A stretch of 64,000 nt of DNA from Streptomyces pactum (GCF_016031615.1 NZ_JACYXC010000001.1:2728001-2792000), one strand, 5' to 3'; shown: positions 51,537 to 60,756, numbered from the stretch's first letter. Notes: a model not told the origin generated them from the sequence alone. Numbers and translations: made by a program.

Positions 51537-51821
51537 ATGACCCTCACCGCACCGGCCCGCACCACCACGCCGGCCACCCGCCGCCGCGCGGACGCGGACG
51601 GGATGGCCGTCGCCTCCTTCGTGCTGGGCCTGATCGGACTCCTGCTGTTCAACCTGGTCTTCGGCCCGTGCGCCATCGTGCTCGGCGGCCTCGCGCTGGC
51701 CCGGGGCACCCGGCGCCGGGGGCGCACCCTGCTCGGCATCGGCCTGGGCGTCGCGGATCTGGCCCTGCTGACCGTTTTGTTGACGGTGCATCAGTCGGTG
51801 GGCTGGCAGTTCGGCGGCTGA
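51537..51821 (+). CDS. DUF4190-like small membrane protein
   Basis: 94 residues. A Thr/Arg-rich start (ARTTTPATRRRADAD) precedes two helices, MAVASFVLGLIGLLLFNLVFG and LLGIGLGVADLALLTVLLTV, joined by a short loop GLALARGTRRRGR. The pattern MAVASFVLGL...PCAIVLGGLAL is that of DUF4190. It starts 3 bp after the preceding gene's stop, with GGAGC nearby. Confidence 0.72.
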   Translation: MTLTAPARTTTPATRRRADADGMAVASFVLGLIGLLLFNLVFGPCAIVLGGLALARGTRRRGRTLLGIGLGVADLALLTVLLTVHQSVGWQFGG

Positions 51822-52140
51822 CCGGACCGGGCGCACACGGACCGCCGGGTCGGCCCATACGGACCGGCCGGGGGAAGCCCGGTGCCGCCCCGCCCGGGCG
51901 GACCGGGACGAACCGGCGCCCACTCCCCCGCGGACCGGCCGGCCGAACCCGGCCCTGCCGTACATGCCGTACGCGGAATGTCCGGAAATCCGGCCCGCGC
52001 CCGCACCCGCCGCGCCGCCACGGACCGGCACTCCGTCGCGCCGGCCGGACCGGTGGCCGGCCGTCCGATCGGGCCGGCGAACCACCGTCCAGCGGCCCGG
52101 GTCCGGGGGAACGGACCACCACCCCCCTCTGGACAAGCCA
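51822..52140. other. Spacer upstream of the iron box
   Basis: G+C-rich, no gene supported; CGTACATGCCGTACG (51958-51972), a near-palindrome, is the only notable structure. Confidence 0.4.
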
Positions 52141-52159
52141 TTTGGTTAGGCTAACCTAA
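52141..52159 (+). promoter_or_regulatory. Iron box (DmdR1/IdeR operator) of the des cluster
   Basis: TTTGGTTAGGCTAACCTAA matches the 19-bp consensus TTAGGTTAGGCTAACCTAA at 18 of 19 positions. It is 51 bp before desE. Fe(II)-DmdR1 bound here would block transcription in iron-rich conditions. Confidence 0.9.
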
Positions 52160-52210
52160 CCGTGGTTCAAGGGGGCTGTCCCCGCACCCGCCCGAGAGAA
52201 AGACCTAGCC

Positions 52211-53242
52211 ATGCCTCACGACAGAGCCCTCTCCCTCTCCCGCCGCGGACTGCTCGCCGCCGGCGGTGCCGTCGGACTCGGCGCGCTGCTCGCCGCCTGC
52301 GGTGACAAGGACGACAAGGGTTCCGGCGCCTCGGGCAAGGGCAAGGACGGCGGGTGGTCGTTCACCGACGACCGCAAGAAGAAGCTGACCGGCGGCAGCG
52401 CCCCGCGGCGGATCGTCGCCTACATCGGTTCCGCCGCCGCCCTCCACGACTTCGGCATCGACGACCAGATCGTCGGCGTGTTCGGCCCGACCAAGCTGCA
52501 GAACGGCGAGCCGGACGTGCAGGCGGGCGAGGTGGACGTCAACAAGGTGACGATCCTGGGCAACGTCTGGGGCCAGTTCAACGTCGAGAAGTACGCCTCG
52601 CTCAACCCCGATCTCCTCATCAGCAACATGTTCGACCCGAACGAGCTGTTCTACATCCCCGAGGACAGCAAGGAGAAGATCTTCGCGCTGGCGCCCACCG
52701 CGGCCATCACCACCGGCCGGGTCTCGCTGCTCAAGCCGATCCAGCGCTACGCCGACCTGGCCGCCTCGCTCGGCGCCGATCTCAAGGCGAAGAAGGTCGT
52801 GGACGCCAAGGCCCGCTTCGAGAAGGCCGCCGAGGAGCTGCGGAAGACCGCCAAGTCGCACCGCATCAAGGTGATGGCCTGCTCCGCCAGCGCCGACCTG
52901 TTCTACGTCTCCAACCCCGCGGTCAACGCCGACCTCATCTACTTCAGCGAGCTGGGCGTGGACTTCGTGGTGCCCGAGAAGACCGACCAGGGCGGCTACT
53001 TCGAGAGCCTCAGCTGGGAGAACGCGGACAAGTACGACGCGGACGTGCTGTTCCTGGACGACCGCACCGCGACCCTCCAGCCCAAGGACCTCAAGGGCAA
53101 GCCGACCTGGGCGCAGCTGCCGGCGGTGAAGGCCGGTCAGATCACCCCCTGGAGCAGTGAGCCGCGCTTCAGCTACGCCGGCGCCGCGCCGCTGCTGGAG
53201 AACCTCACCAAGGCCATCCAGGACGCCAAGAAGGTCCGCTGA
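52211..53242 (+). CDS. desE: Ferrioxamine-binding lipoprotein DesE
   Basis: 343 residues. Siderophore ABC-transporter binding protein. A twin-arginine-like start (SLSRRGLLAAG) leads to a lipobox LLAAC, with lipidation expected at Cys about 29. The periplasmic-binding-protein fold has PRRIVAYIGSAAALHDFGID, LNPDLLISNMFD and WENADKYDADVLFLDDR. GAGAGAAAG precedes the ATG. It delivers ferrioxamine to a permease not found in this window. Gene order with desF and desABCD, and the iron box, support the assignment. Confidence 0.92.
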   Translation: MPHDRALSLSRRGLLAAGGAVGLGALLAACGDKDDKGSGASGKGKDGGWSFTDDRKKKLTGGSAPRRIVAYIGSAAALHDFGIDDQIVGVFGPTKLQNGEPDVQAGEVDVNKVTILGNVWGQFNVEKYASLNPDLLISNMFDPNELFYIPEDSKEKIFALAPTAAITTGRVSLLKPIQRYADLAASLGADLKAKKVVDAKARFEKAAEELRKTAKSHRIKVMACSASADLFYVSNPAVNADLIYFSELGVDFVVPEKTDQGGYFESLSWENADKYDADVLFLDDRTATLQPKDLKGKPTWAQLPAVKAGQITPWSSEPRFSYAGAAPLLENLTKAIQDAKKVR

Positions 53243-53628
53243 CCCGGCCCGGACCCCGCCCCGGCGGGGTCCGGTAACGGCGGCCGGCCGCCCCCGGACC
53301 TCCCGTCCGGGACCGCACCACCGCACGCCACGCACCACGACCGCACGGCACGCACCGCACGGCACGCACCGCCACGGCGGCGCACCACCGCACGGCACCG
53401 CACCGGCACCGCCGCACCACCCGGCACCACCGCACCGCCCGGCACCCGCCCGGGCGTACGGCACCCCGGCCACCCCGGCACCACCGCTCAAACGGCACGG
53501 CCCGCACGGACGGCACGGCCCGCACGGCACCGCACCGCACGGCACACACCGCCCGTACCGCGGGCCCACCCGCCCCGGCGTACGGCACCCCGGCACCTCA
53601 CGGCAGGTGAAAGGAAGAGCCCTCTCCC
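53243..53628. repeat. desE-desF spacer with CACGGCACGCACCG repeats
   Basis: 386 bp. From about 53322 to 53550 the sequence is made of degenerate CGCACGGCAC and GCACCGC words, both in direct tandem. No iron box or gene is visible. Confidence 0.6.
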
Positions 53629-54576
53629 ATGACCACCGCAGCCACCACCACGGACACCACGGTCGCCCCGGACAGCACGGACACCCCGGACACCACCGCC
53701 CCCCGAATACCCTTCGGCTTCTTCGACGCCCAGGTGGTGCGGACCCGGCCGCTGGGCCGTTCCATGGTCCGCGTCACCTTCGGCGGCCCCGGTCTGACGG
53801 GGTTCGTCTCCGGCGGGCGCGACCAGCGCTTCAAGCTCTTCCTGCCGCACCCCGGCCAGGACGCGCCCGTCGTCCCGGTCGAGGCCGGCGAGGACTGGTT
53901 CCCGCAGTGGCGCGCCCTGGACCCGGCCACCCGCGGCATCATGCGCTCGTACACCGTGCGCGCCCAGCGCACCACCGCCGACGGCGGCACCGAGGTGGAC
54001 GTGGACTTCGCCCTGCACGGCGCGCACGGCACCGACTCCACGGCCAGCGGCCCGGCCGCCCGGTGGGCCGCCGCCGCCGCGCCGGGCCACCGCGCGGTGC
54101 TCCTCGGCCCGGTGGAGCCGGAGAACGCCGGGGTGGACTTCCGGCCGCCGGCCGGCACCGACTGGGTGCTGCTGACCGCCGACGAGACCGCGCTGCCCGC
54201 GGTCGCCGGCATCCTGGAGTCCCTGCCGGCCGGCACCGCCGCCCGGGTGTGGATCGAGGTGCCCCACAGCGAGGACATCCAGCAGCTGACCACCGCGGCC
54301 GGCGCCGAGATCACCTGGCTGGTGCGGAACAAGGCGAACGGCCCGCGCACCGGCCTGGTGCTCGACGCGGTCCGCGCCGCCGACCTGCCGGCCGGTGCCC
54401 CGTACGCCTGGATCGCCGGCGAGGCGGGCACCGTACGCGCCCTCCGCCGCCACCTGGTGGGCGAGCGCGGCTTCGACCGCAAGGCCGTCACCTTCACCGG
54501 CTATTGGCGCAAGGGCGCCACCGAGGAACAGCTGGTCGAGGAGGCGCTGGCAGGGGACACCCCCGCCGAGGACTGA
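53629..54576 (+). CDS. desF: Siderophore-interacting protein DesF
   Basis: 315 residues. FAD-binding siderophore-interacting (ViuB-like) protein that probably reduces ferrioxamine and releases iron in the cytosol. About 25 Thr/Asp-rich residues precede the core. FAD-binding motifs are RGIMRSYTVR and, earlier, GRDQRFKLFLPHPG. The NAD(P)H side has TDWVLLTADETALPAVAGIL and a C-terminal AYAWIAGEAGTVRALRRHL-type motif (PYAWIAGEAGTVRALRR). AAAGGAAG precedes the ATG. Confidence 0.92.
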   Translation: MTTAATTTDTTVAPDSTDTPDTTAPRIPFGFFDAQVVRTRPLGRSMVRVTFGGPGLTGFVSGGRDQRFKLFLPHPGQDAPVVPVEAGEDWFPQWRALDPATRGIMRSYTVRAQRTTADGGTEVDVDFALHGAHGTDSTASGPAARWAAAAAPGHRAVLLGPVEPENAGVDFRPPAGTDWVLLTADETALPAVAGILESLPAGTAARVWIEVPHSEDIQQLTTAAGAEITWLVRNKANGPRTGLVLDAVRAADLPAGAPYAWIAGEAGTVRALRRHLVGERGFDRKAVTFTGYWRKGATEEQLVEEALAGDTPAED

Positions 54577-54845
54577 CGCGCCGCCCCGGGCCGGCGGGGG
54601 CGCCCCGCCCGCCCTCGCGCCCCCCGCCGGCCCACGCCCCACCGCAACCCGGCCCGGCGGAACTCCCGCCCCGCCCACGGCACCCTGCTCCGCCGCCGGG
54701 CCGCTCCGCCATGCCGTGACACCCCGTACCACCGCTCGCTCCGGCACCGCCCGCACCCCCCGCACCGCCACCCGCCTGTCACACCAGGGCACCCCCACGC
54801 CCGTCCCGGGCACCGCCAGGCCCGGACCCGGAAAGGACCAGACCC
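54577..54845. other. desF-desA spacer, no iron box seen
   Basis: 269 bp, C-rich on the plus strand. I found no TTAGG/CCTAA dyad, unlike the desA promoter described in S. coelicolor. Confidence 0.5.
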
Positions 54846-56736
54846 GTGAGCCCCCTCGCGCAGACCGCTGAGGCCCCCGCCGCAGGAGCCGCAGACGCCG
54901 CGGAAGCCACAGCCACCACCACCGGACCCGTGGACGCCACGGACACCCCCGAGGCCCCGGCCGCCACCGCGACCCCGAAGACCCCGGGAGCCACCGCCGC
55001 CCCGGCCCCCGACGCCGCCGCGGCCGACGGCTCCCCGGCCCCGACTGCCATCCCCGCCGGCGAGCCCGCCGGCAGCCGCGCCCACCTGTTCAACGACCGT
55101 ACGGTGGAGACCTACCGGCGGACCGTCGCGGACGGGATCGCCCTGGTCGCCGACACCGTCGCCGGCACCGAGCGCCCGTTCACCGGCATCACTCCCGGCG
55201 CGCTCGCCCCGGTGGTGTCCGGCATCGACCTGGACCGCCCGCTGGGCGACGCCGGCGCCGCCCTGGAGGAGCTGCGCGAGGTCTACCTCCGGGACGCCGT
55301 CTACTTCCACCACCCGCGCTACCTCGCCCACCTCAACTGCCCGGTGGTCATCCCCGCGCTGCTGGGCGAGGCGGTGCTCTCCGCCGTCAACTCCTCGCTG
55401 GACACCTGGGACCAGAGTGCCGGCGGCACCCTCATCGAGCAGCGGCTGATCGGCTGGGCCGCCGAGCGCGCCGGGCTGGGCCCGGACGCCGACGGCGTGT
55501 TCACCAGCGGCGGCACCCAGTCCAACTTCCAGGCGCTGCTGCTGGCCCGCGAGGAGGCCGTCGCGCTGGCCCGCAAGAACGCGCCGGGACCGCTGGAGCT
55601 GCACGCCGTCCTGCCGCGGCTGCGCGTGCTGACGTCCGAGGCGAGCCACTTCAGCGTCCAGAAGTCGGCGAAGCTGCTGGGCCTGGGCCCGGACGCGGTG
55701 ATCACCGTGGAGACCGACCGGGACCGCCGGATGCGGCCCGCGGGGCTCGCCCGGGAGCTGGACCGCTGCCGCCGCGAGGACCTGATCGTGATGGCCGTGG
55801 TGGCCACCGCCGGGACCACCGACTTCGGCTCCATCGACCCGCTGCCGGGCATCGCGGACCTGTGCGACTGGGCCGGCACCTGGCTCCACGTGGACGCCGC
55901 CTACGGCTGCGGCCTGCTCGCCTCCCGCACCCGCCGCCACCTGCTGAACGGCATCGAGCGCGCCGACTCGGTCACCGTGGACTTCCACAAGTCGTTCTTC
56001 CAGCCGGTGAGTTCCAGCGCGCTGCTGGTGCGGGACGCGGCGACGCTGCGGCACGCGACGTACCACGCGGACTACCTCAACCCGGAGCGGATGGCCGAGA
56101 AGCGCATCCCCAACCAGGTGGACAAGTCCATCCAGACCACCCGCCGCTTCGACGCCCTCAAGCTGTGGCTGACGCTGCGGGTGATGGGCGCCGACGCCGT
56201 CGGGGACCTCTTCGACCAGGTGGTGGACCGCGCCGCCGAGGGCTGGGAGCTGCTCGACGCCGACCCGCGCTTCGAGGTGGTCACCCGGCCCCAGCTGAGC
56301 ACCCTGGTCTTCCGGTACCTGCCGCCGGACGGAGCGGACCGGGAGCTGGTGGACCAGGCGAACCTGTACGCCCGCGAGGCGCTGGCCGCCTCCGGCGCGG
56401 CGGTGGTCGCCGGCACCACCGTGGACGGCGTCCACCACCTGAAGTTCACCCTGCTCAACCCGGAGACCACGGTCGACGACATCGCCTGCGTCCTGGACCT
56501 GCTCGCCGGGCACGCCCGCGACTACCTCGACGCCCGCGGCGGCCGGCCGGCCGCCGGACCGGGCACCCCGGCCGGAACCGCCCGCACCGCCGCCGGGCCC
56601 GCGCACCCCGCGCCCGCCCCCCGCCCGTACGGCCGTCGCCGCCGGATCCGTCGCCACCGGGCCCGTCGCCCCCGCCCACGTCGCCGCCGAGCCCGTCCAC
56701 CGCACCGGCGGCCGGCCCGCCCGCCCGGCCCGCTGA
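54846..56736 (+). CDS. desA: Lysine decarboxylase DesA (apparent frameshift in C-terminus)
   Basis: PLP-dependent decarboxylase that makes cadaverine from lysine. GTG 54846 follows GAAAGGA. About 75 Ala/Thr/Pro-rich residues precede the usual start (SRAHLFNDRTVETYRR). Core: DAVYFHHPRYLAHLNCPVV, NSSLDTWDQSAGGT, FTSGGTQSN and the PLP lysine 382 in DFHKS. As read, the frame continues without stop into desB (54846-58094, 1082 residues). However, codon bias changes frame at a C6 tract (56617-56622). With one C fewer, the frame keeps G/C-ending codons and stops at TGA 56734-56736, giving 629 residues. I therefore mark desA to 56736 with a suspected +1 indel. Confidence 0.85.
56617..56622 (+). other. 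C6 tract with suspected one-base excess
   Basis: Upstream codons are normal in the desA frame; downstream, 34 of 35 codons end in G/C only in the +1 frame, which closes at 56736. In the desA frame, 8 of the 22 codons from 56634 end in A/T and the peptide is Arg/Pro-rich. Confidence 0.7.
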
Positions 56737-56789
56737 CCGCCCGAGAACCGCTTTCGTCCCCGCACGGCGACCCCCTTCGAAGGAAGCCC

Positions 56790-58094
56790 ATGTCCACGTA
56801 CGACTTCATCGGCATCGGCCTCGGCCCCTACAACCTGGGGCTGGCCTGTCTGACCGAGCCCATCGAGGAACTCGACGGCCTGTTCCTGGAGAGCAAGCCC
56901 GACTTCGACTGGCACCCCGGCATGCTCCTCGACGGCGTCACCCTCCAGACGCCGTTCATCGCCGACCTGGTGACGATGGCCGACCCCACCTCCCCGTACT
57001 CCTTCCTCAACTACGTGAAGGAGTCGGGCCGGATGTACTCGTTCTACATCCGCGAGATCTTCTACCCGCTGCGCGCCGAGTACAACGACTACTGCCGCTG
57101 GGCCGCCGGCAAGCTGCGCAGCGTCCGTTTCGGCCACACCGTGACCCGGGTGGAGTACGACGAGGCGGACGGCGTGTACACGGTGCACGCCCGCCAGGAG
57201 ACGACCGGGGAGGCCACCACCCACCGCGCCCGCCGCCTGGTGCTGGGCACCGGCACCCCGCCGTACGTCCCCGGGGCCTGCCGGGACCTGGGCGGCGACT
57301 GGATCCACAACGCCGACTACCTGTCCGGCAAGGCCGCGCTGCAGGCGAAGAAGTCCATCACCATCGTCGGCAGCGGGCAGAGCGCCGCCGAGATCTACCA
57401 GGACCTGCTCGCCGACATCGACTCCTGCGGGTACCGCCTCAACTGGGTGACCCGCTCCCCGCGGTTCTTCCCGCTGGAGTACACCAAGCTGACGCTGGAG
57501 ATGACCTCCCCGGAGTACGTGGACTACTTCCACGCCCTGCCGGAGGACACCCGCTACCGGCTGGAGTCCGAACAGAAGATCCTGTTCAAGGGCATCGACG
57601 CGGACCTGATCAACGGGATCTACGAGCTGCTCTACCAGAAGAGCATCGCCGGCCCGGTGCCCACCCGGCTGCTCACCAACACCGAGCTGACCGGGGCCGC
57701 CCACGACGCGGCCACCGGCACCTACACCCTGGGGCTGCGCCACACCGAGCAGGAGCGGGACTTCTCCCTCACCACCGAGGGCCTGGTCCTGGCCACCGGC
57801 TACCGCTACGAGCCGCCGGCCTTCCTGGAGCCGGTGCGCGACCGGCTCCGCTGGGACTCCCGCGGACGCTTCGACGTGGCCCGGAACTACAGCATCGACA
57901 CCACCGGGCGCGAGGTCTTCCTGCAGAACGGCGGCACCCACACCCACAGCATCACCTCGCCCGACCTCGGCATGGGCCCGTACCGCAACTCGTGGATCAT
58001 CCGGGAGCTGCTGGGCCGGGAGTACTACCCGGTGGAGAAGACCATCGCCTTCCAGGAGTTCGGCGCGCCGCAGGGGGAGGCCGACCGTGGCTGA
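56790..58094 (+). CDS. desB: Cadaverine/lysine N-hydroxylase DesB
   Basis: 434 residues from ATG 56790, with GAAGGA 6 nt upstream. Flavin-dependent N-hydroxylating monooxygenase of the SidA/IucD/PvdA family that turns cadaverine into N-hydroxycadaverine. FAD motif: IGIGLGPYNLGLACL (residues 6-20). LESKPDFDWHPGMLL is the conserved binding loop. NADPH motif: IVGSGQSAAEIYQDL. The C-terminal ATGYRY and GTHTHSITSPDL are also typical. It shares an open frame with desA but has its own start and ribosome site. Its end overlaps desC by 8 bp. Confidence 0.92.
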   Translation: MSTYDFIGIGLGPYNLGLACLTEPIEELDGLFLESKPDFDWHPGMLLDGVTLQTPFIADLVTMADPTSPYSFLNYVKESGRMYSFYIREIFYPLRAEYNDYCRWAAGKLRSVRFGHTVTRVEYDEADGVYTVHARQETTGEATTHRARRLVLGTGTPPYVPGACRDLGGDWIHNADYLSGKAALQAKKSITIVGSGQSAAEIYQDLLADIDSCGYRLNWVTRSPRFFPLEYTKLTLEMTSPEYVDYFHALPEDTRYRLESEQKILFKGIDADLINGIYELLYQKSIAGPVPTRLLTNTELTGAAHDAATGTYTLGLRHTEQERDFSLTTEGLVLATGYRYEPPAFLEPVRDRLRWDSRGRFDVARNYSIDTTGREVFLQNGGTHTHSITSPDLGMGPYRNSWIIRELLGREYYPVEKTIAFQEFGAPQGEADRG

Positions 58095-58668
58095 CACCAC
58101 CCCCGCGACTGTCTTCACCCGCACCGACCGCGCGCTGGGCGAGTTCGCCGTCCGCGGCCTGGACCCGGACGCCGACGCGGCGCTGCTGCACGGCTGGGTC
58201 ACCCACCCCAAGTCGGCGTTCTGGATGATGCAGGACGCGGACGTGGCGGAGGTGGCACGGGAGTACCGGCGGATCACCGAGCACCCCCACCACGAGGCGT
58301 TCATCGGCCTGCACCGCGGCAGCCCGGCCTTCCTGGTCGAGCGCTACGACCCGTCCCAGGTGGAACTCGTCGGCCTCTACGACCCGCTCCCCGGCGACGT
58401 CGGCATGCACTTCCTGTGCGCACCCACCGACACCCCGCTGCACGGCTTCACCCGCGCGGTCATCACCACCGTGATGGAGTTCCTCTTCACCGATCCGCGG
58501 GTCCGCCGCGTCGTCGTCGAGCCGGACGTACGGAACACGGCGGTGCACGCCCTCAACGCCGCCGTCGGCTTCGAGGTCGTCGGACCGGTCCGCAAGCCGG
58601 AGAAGGAGGCGCTGCTGAGCACCTGCACGCGCGAGCAGTTCCAGGCCACCCGAGGAGTCACCGCATGA
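58087..58668 (+). CDS. desC: Acyltransferase DesC
   Basis: 193 residues. GNAT-fold, IucB-like siderophore acyltransferase that acylates N-hydroxycadaverine with acetyl-, succinyl- or longer acyl-CoA. Conserved features are HPKSAFWMMQDADVAEVAREY, EHPHHEAFIG, DVGMHFLCAP and RRVVVEPDVRNTAVHALNAAVGFE (here VVVEPDVRNTAVHALN). GTG 58087 overlaps the desB end, and its stop overlaps the desD ATG (ATGA). This is tight translational coupling. Confidence 0.92.
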   Translation: MADTTPATVFTRTDRALGEFAVRGLDPDADAALLHGWVTHPKSAFWMMQDADVAEVAREYRRITEHPHHEAFIGLHRGSPAFLVERYDPSQVELVGLYDPLPGDVGMHFLCAPTDTPLHGFTRAVITTVMEFLFTDPRVRRVVVEPDVRNTAVHALNAAVGFEVVGPVRKPEKEALLSTCTREQFQATRGVTA

Positions 58669-60701
58669 CCACCGCCACCCCCCGCGGCCCCGAGCCGGCC
58701 GCGGCCGCCCCCGGGACCTCCGCGGCGGCCAGCCCCGGCGCCACCCCCCGGACCGGGGACACCGCCCCGACCGGGGGCGCCGCCCGGCGGGAGGCCGTCG
58801 CGCCGACCGCCGAGGCCGGTCCGGCGACCGCCCACCTCACCCCCGAGCTGTGGGCGCGGGCCGGCCGGCAGCTGATCCGCAAGGCGCTGGCGGAGTTCGC
58901 CCACGAGCGGCTGCTGGACCCCCGGCCGCTGCCCGGCGGCGGCTGGTCGGTGCACTCCGACGACGGGGCGACGGAGTACCGTTTCGCCGCCCGGAAGCTG
59001 GCCCTGGACCACTGGCAGGTCGAGGCCGGCAGCATCACCCGGCACCGCGACGGGGCCGAGCTGCCGCTGGACGCGATCGACTTCTTCATCGAGCTGCGCG
59101 GCGCGCTCGGGCTCAGCGACGAGATCCTCCCGGTCTACCTGGAGGAGATCAGCTCCACCCTGGCCGGCACCGCGTACAAGCTCACCAAGCCGGAGCCGAG
59201 CGCCGCGGAACTGGCCGCCACCGGCGACTTCCAGGCCATCGAGACCGGGATGACCGAGGGCCACCCCTGCTTCGTGGCGAACAACGGCCGGCTCGGCTTC
59301 GGGGTCCACGAGTACCACCGGTACGCGCCGGAGGCCGCCTCGCCGGTCCGCCTGGTGTGGCTGGCCGCCCACCGCGACCACTCCACCTTCACCTGCGCCG
59401 CGGACCTGGACTACGACACCCTGGTGCGCGAGGAACTCGGCGAGGAGCAGCTGGCCCGCTTCGCCGGCGTCCTGCGCGAGCTGGGCCTGGACCTGGCCGA
59501 CCACCACCTCATCCCGGTGCACCCGTGGCAGTGGTGGAACAAGACGTCGGTGACCTTCGCCGGCGAACTGGCCGCCCGGCGCCTGGTCTACCTCGGCGAG
59601 AGCGAGGACACCTACCTCGCCCAGCAGTCCATCCGCACCTTCTTCAACACCAGCGCGCCGGCCAGGCACTACGTGAAGACCGCGCTGTCGGTGCTCAACA
59701 TGGGCTTCATGCGGGGGCTGTCCGCCGCCTACATGGAGGCCACTCCGGCGATCAACGACTGGCTCGCCCGGCTGATCGAGACCGACGAGGTGCTCCGCCG
59801 CACCGGCCTGACGATCATCCGCGAACGCGCCGCCATCGGCTACCGGCACCGCCAGTACGAGGCCGCCACCGACCGCTACTCGCCGTACCGGAAGATGCTC
59901 GCCGCCCTGTGGCGGGAGAGCCCGGTGCCCCGCCTCCAGCCCGGTGAGCGGCTGGCGACCATGGCGTCCCTGCTGCACACCGACCGGGACGGCGGGTCCT
60001 TCGTCAGTGCCCTGGTGAAACGTTCCGGCCTGGCGCCCGAGCAGTGGCTGCGGCGCTACCTGGACGCCTACCTCACCCCGCTGCTGCACAGCTTCTACGC
60101 CTACGACCTGGCCTTCATGCCGCACGGCGAGAACGTGATCATGGTGCTGGACGAGTCCGGCACGGTGGACCGGGTGATCTTCAAGGACATCGCCGAGGAG
60201 ATCGTGGTGATGGACCCGGCGGCGGCCCTCCCGCCCGCCGTGCAGCGCATCCGCGCCGACATCCCCGACGACACCAAGCTGCTGTCGATCTTCACCGACG
60301 TCTTCGACTGCTTCTTCCGCTTCCTCGGCGCCCAGCTGGCCACCGACGGCACCCTCGACGAGGACGCCTTCTGGCGGACGGTCGCCGAATGCGTGGCGGA
60401 CTACGCGGAGTCGGTCCCCCACCTGGCGGACAAGCTGCGGCGCTACGACATGTTCGCCGAGGAGTTCGCCCTGTCCTGCCTGAACCGGCTGCAGCTGCGG
60501 AACAACAAGCAGATGGTCGACCTCGCCGACCCCGCCGCCGCCCTCCAGCTCATCGGCACCCTCCCCAACCCGATCGCCCGGTTCCGGGCCGGCGGGGGGG
60601 CTGAGGGCGGGGGCCGCCGCTGCTGGGGGCGCCTCCCGGCGGGGGCGCCCGGGGCGGGGTCTTGCGGCGAGGGCGTCCGGCCGGGGGCCCTCGTGGTGTG
60701 A
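58665..60701 (+). CDS. desD: NIS siderophore synthetase DesD
   Basis: 678 residues as read. ATP-dependent NRPS-independent synthetase that joins and cyclises N-hydroxy-N-succinylcadaverine into desferrioxamine. IucA/IucC domain: EGHPCFVANNGRLGF, HLIPVHPWQWW, LGESEDTYLAQQSIRTFFN and the FhuF-like C-terminal HGENVIMVLDE. About 55 Ala/Pro-rich residues precede the core. ATG 58665 follows GAGGAG. Odd end: after NPIARFRA a G7 tract (60594-60600) leads into 35 unfamiliar residues that overlap a hairpin. One more G would give TGA at 60602-60604, closer to the usual length. Confidence 0.92.
   Translation: MTTATPRGPEPAAAAPGTSAAASPGATPRTGDTAPTGGAARREAVAPTAEAGPATAHLTPELWARAGRQLIRKALAEFAHERLLDPRPLPGGGWSVHSDDGATEYRFAARKLALDHWQVEAGSITRHRDGAELPLDAIDFFIELRGALGLSDEILPVYLEEISSTLAGTAYKLTKPEPSAAELAATGDFQAIETGMTEGHPCFVANNGRLGFGVHEYHRYAPEAASPVRLVWLAAHRDHSTFTCAADLDYDTLVREELGEEQLARFAGVLRELGLDLADHHLIPVHPWQWWNKTSVTFAGELAARRLVYLGESEDTYLAQQSIRTFFNTSAPARHYVKTALSVLNMGFMRGLSAAYMEATPAINDWLARLIETDEVLRRTGLTIIRERAAIGYRHRQYEAATDRYSPYRKMLAALWRESPVPRLQPGERLATMASLLHTDRDGGSFVSALVKRSGLAPEQWLRRYLDAYLTPLLHSFYAYDLAFMPHGENVIMVLDESGTVDRVIFKDIAEEIVVMDPAAALPPAVQRIRADIPDDTKLLSIFTDVFDCFFRFLGAQLATDGTLDEDAFWRTVAECVADYAESVPHLADKLRRYDMFAEEFALSCLNRLQLRNNKQMVDLADPAAALQLIGTLPNPIARFRAGGGAEGGGRRCWGRLPAGAPGAGSCGEGVRPGALVV
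60594..60600 (+). other. G7 tract at the desD 3' end
   Basis: With eight G the desD frame would stop at the TGA of 60602-60604; with seven it runs to 60701 through a hairpin (60627-60650). This suggests a possible length error or variation. Confidence 0.5.
60627..60650 (+). terminator. Hairpin near desD end
   Basis: GGGCGCC (60627-60633) and GGCGCCC (60644-60650), 10-nt loop. It lies inside the extended desD frame but right after the alternative stop at 60604. Confidence 0.4.
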
Positions 60702-60716
60702 CCGCCTGGACGCACC

Positions 60717-60756
60717 GACGCCGGAGCCGTCGGCCGAGGGGCCGGGCTCCGGCGTC
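60717..60756. terminator. Bidirectional terminator, desD / SGNH hydrolase
   Basis: GACGCCGGAGCC (60717-60728) and GGCTCCGGCGTC (60745-60756), perfect 12-bp stem with a 16-nt loop, between convergent genes. Confidence 0.75.

Noticed and set aside
53322..53550. CRISPR-like array from CACGGCACGCACCG repeats
   Set aside because: Units are adjacent and degenerate, without unique spacers of constant length, and no cas gene is nearby.
54846..58094. A single bifunctional DesA-DesB enzyme
   Set aside because: The linker reads poorly in the desA frame while the +1 frame has normal codon bias and a stop; desB has its own start signals. Kept as a finding, not as the main call.
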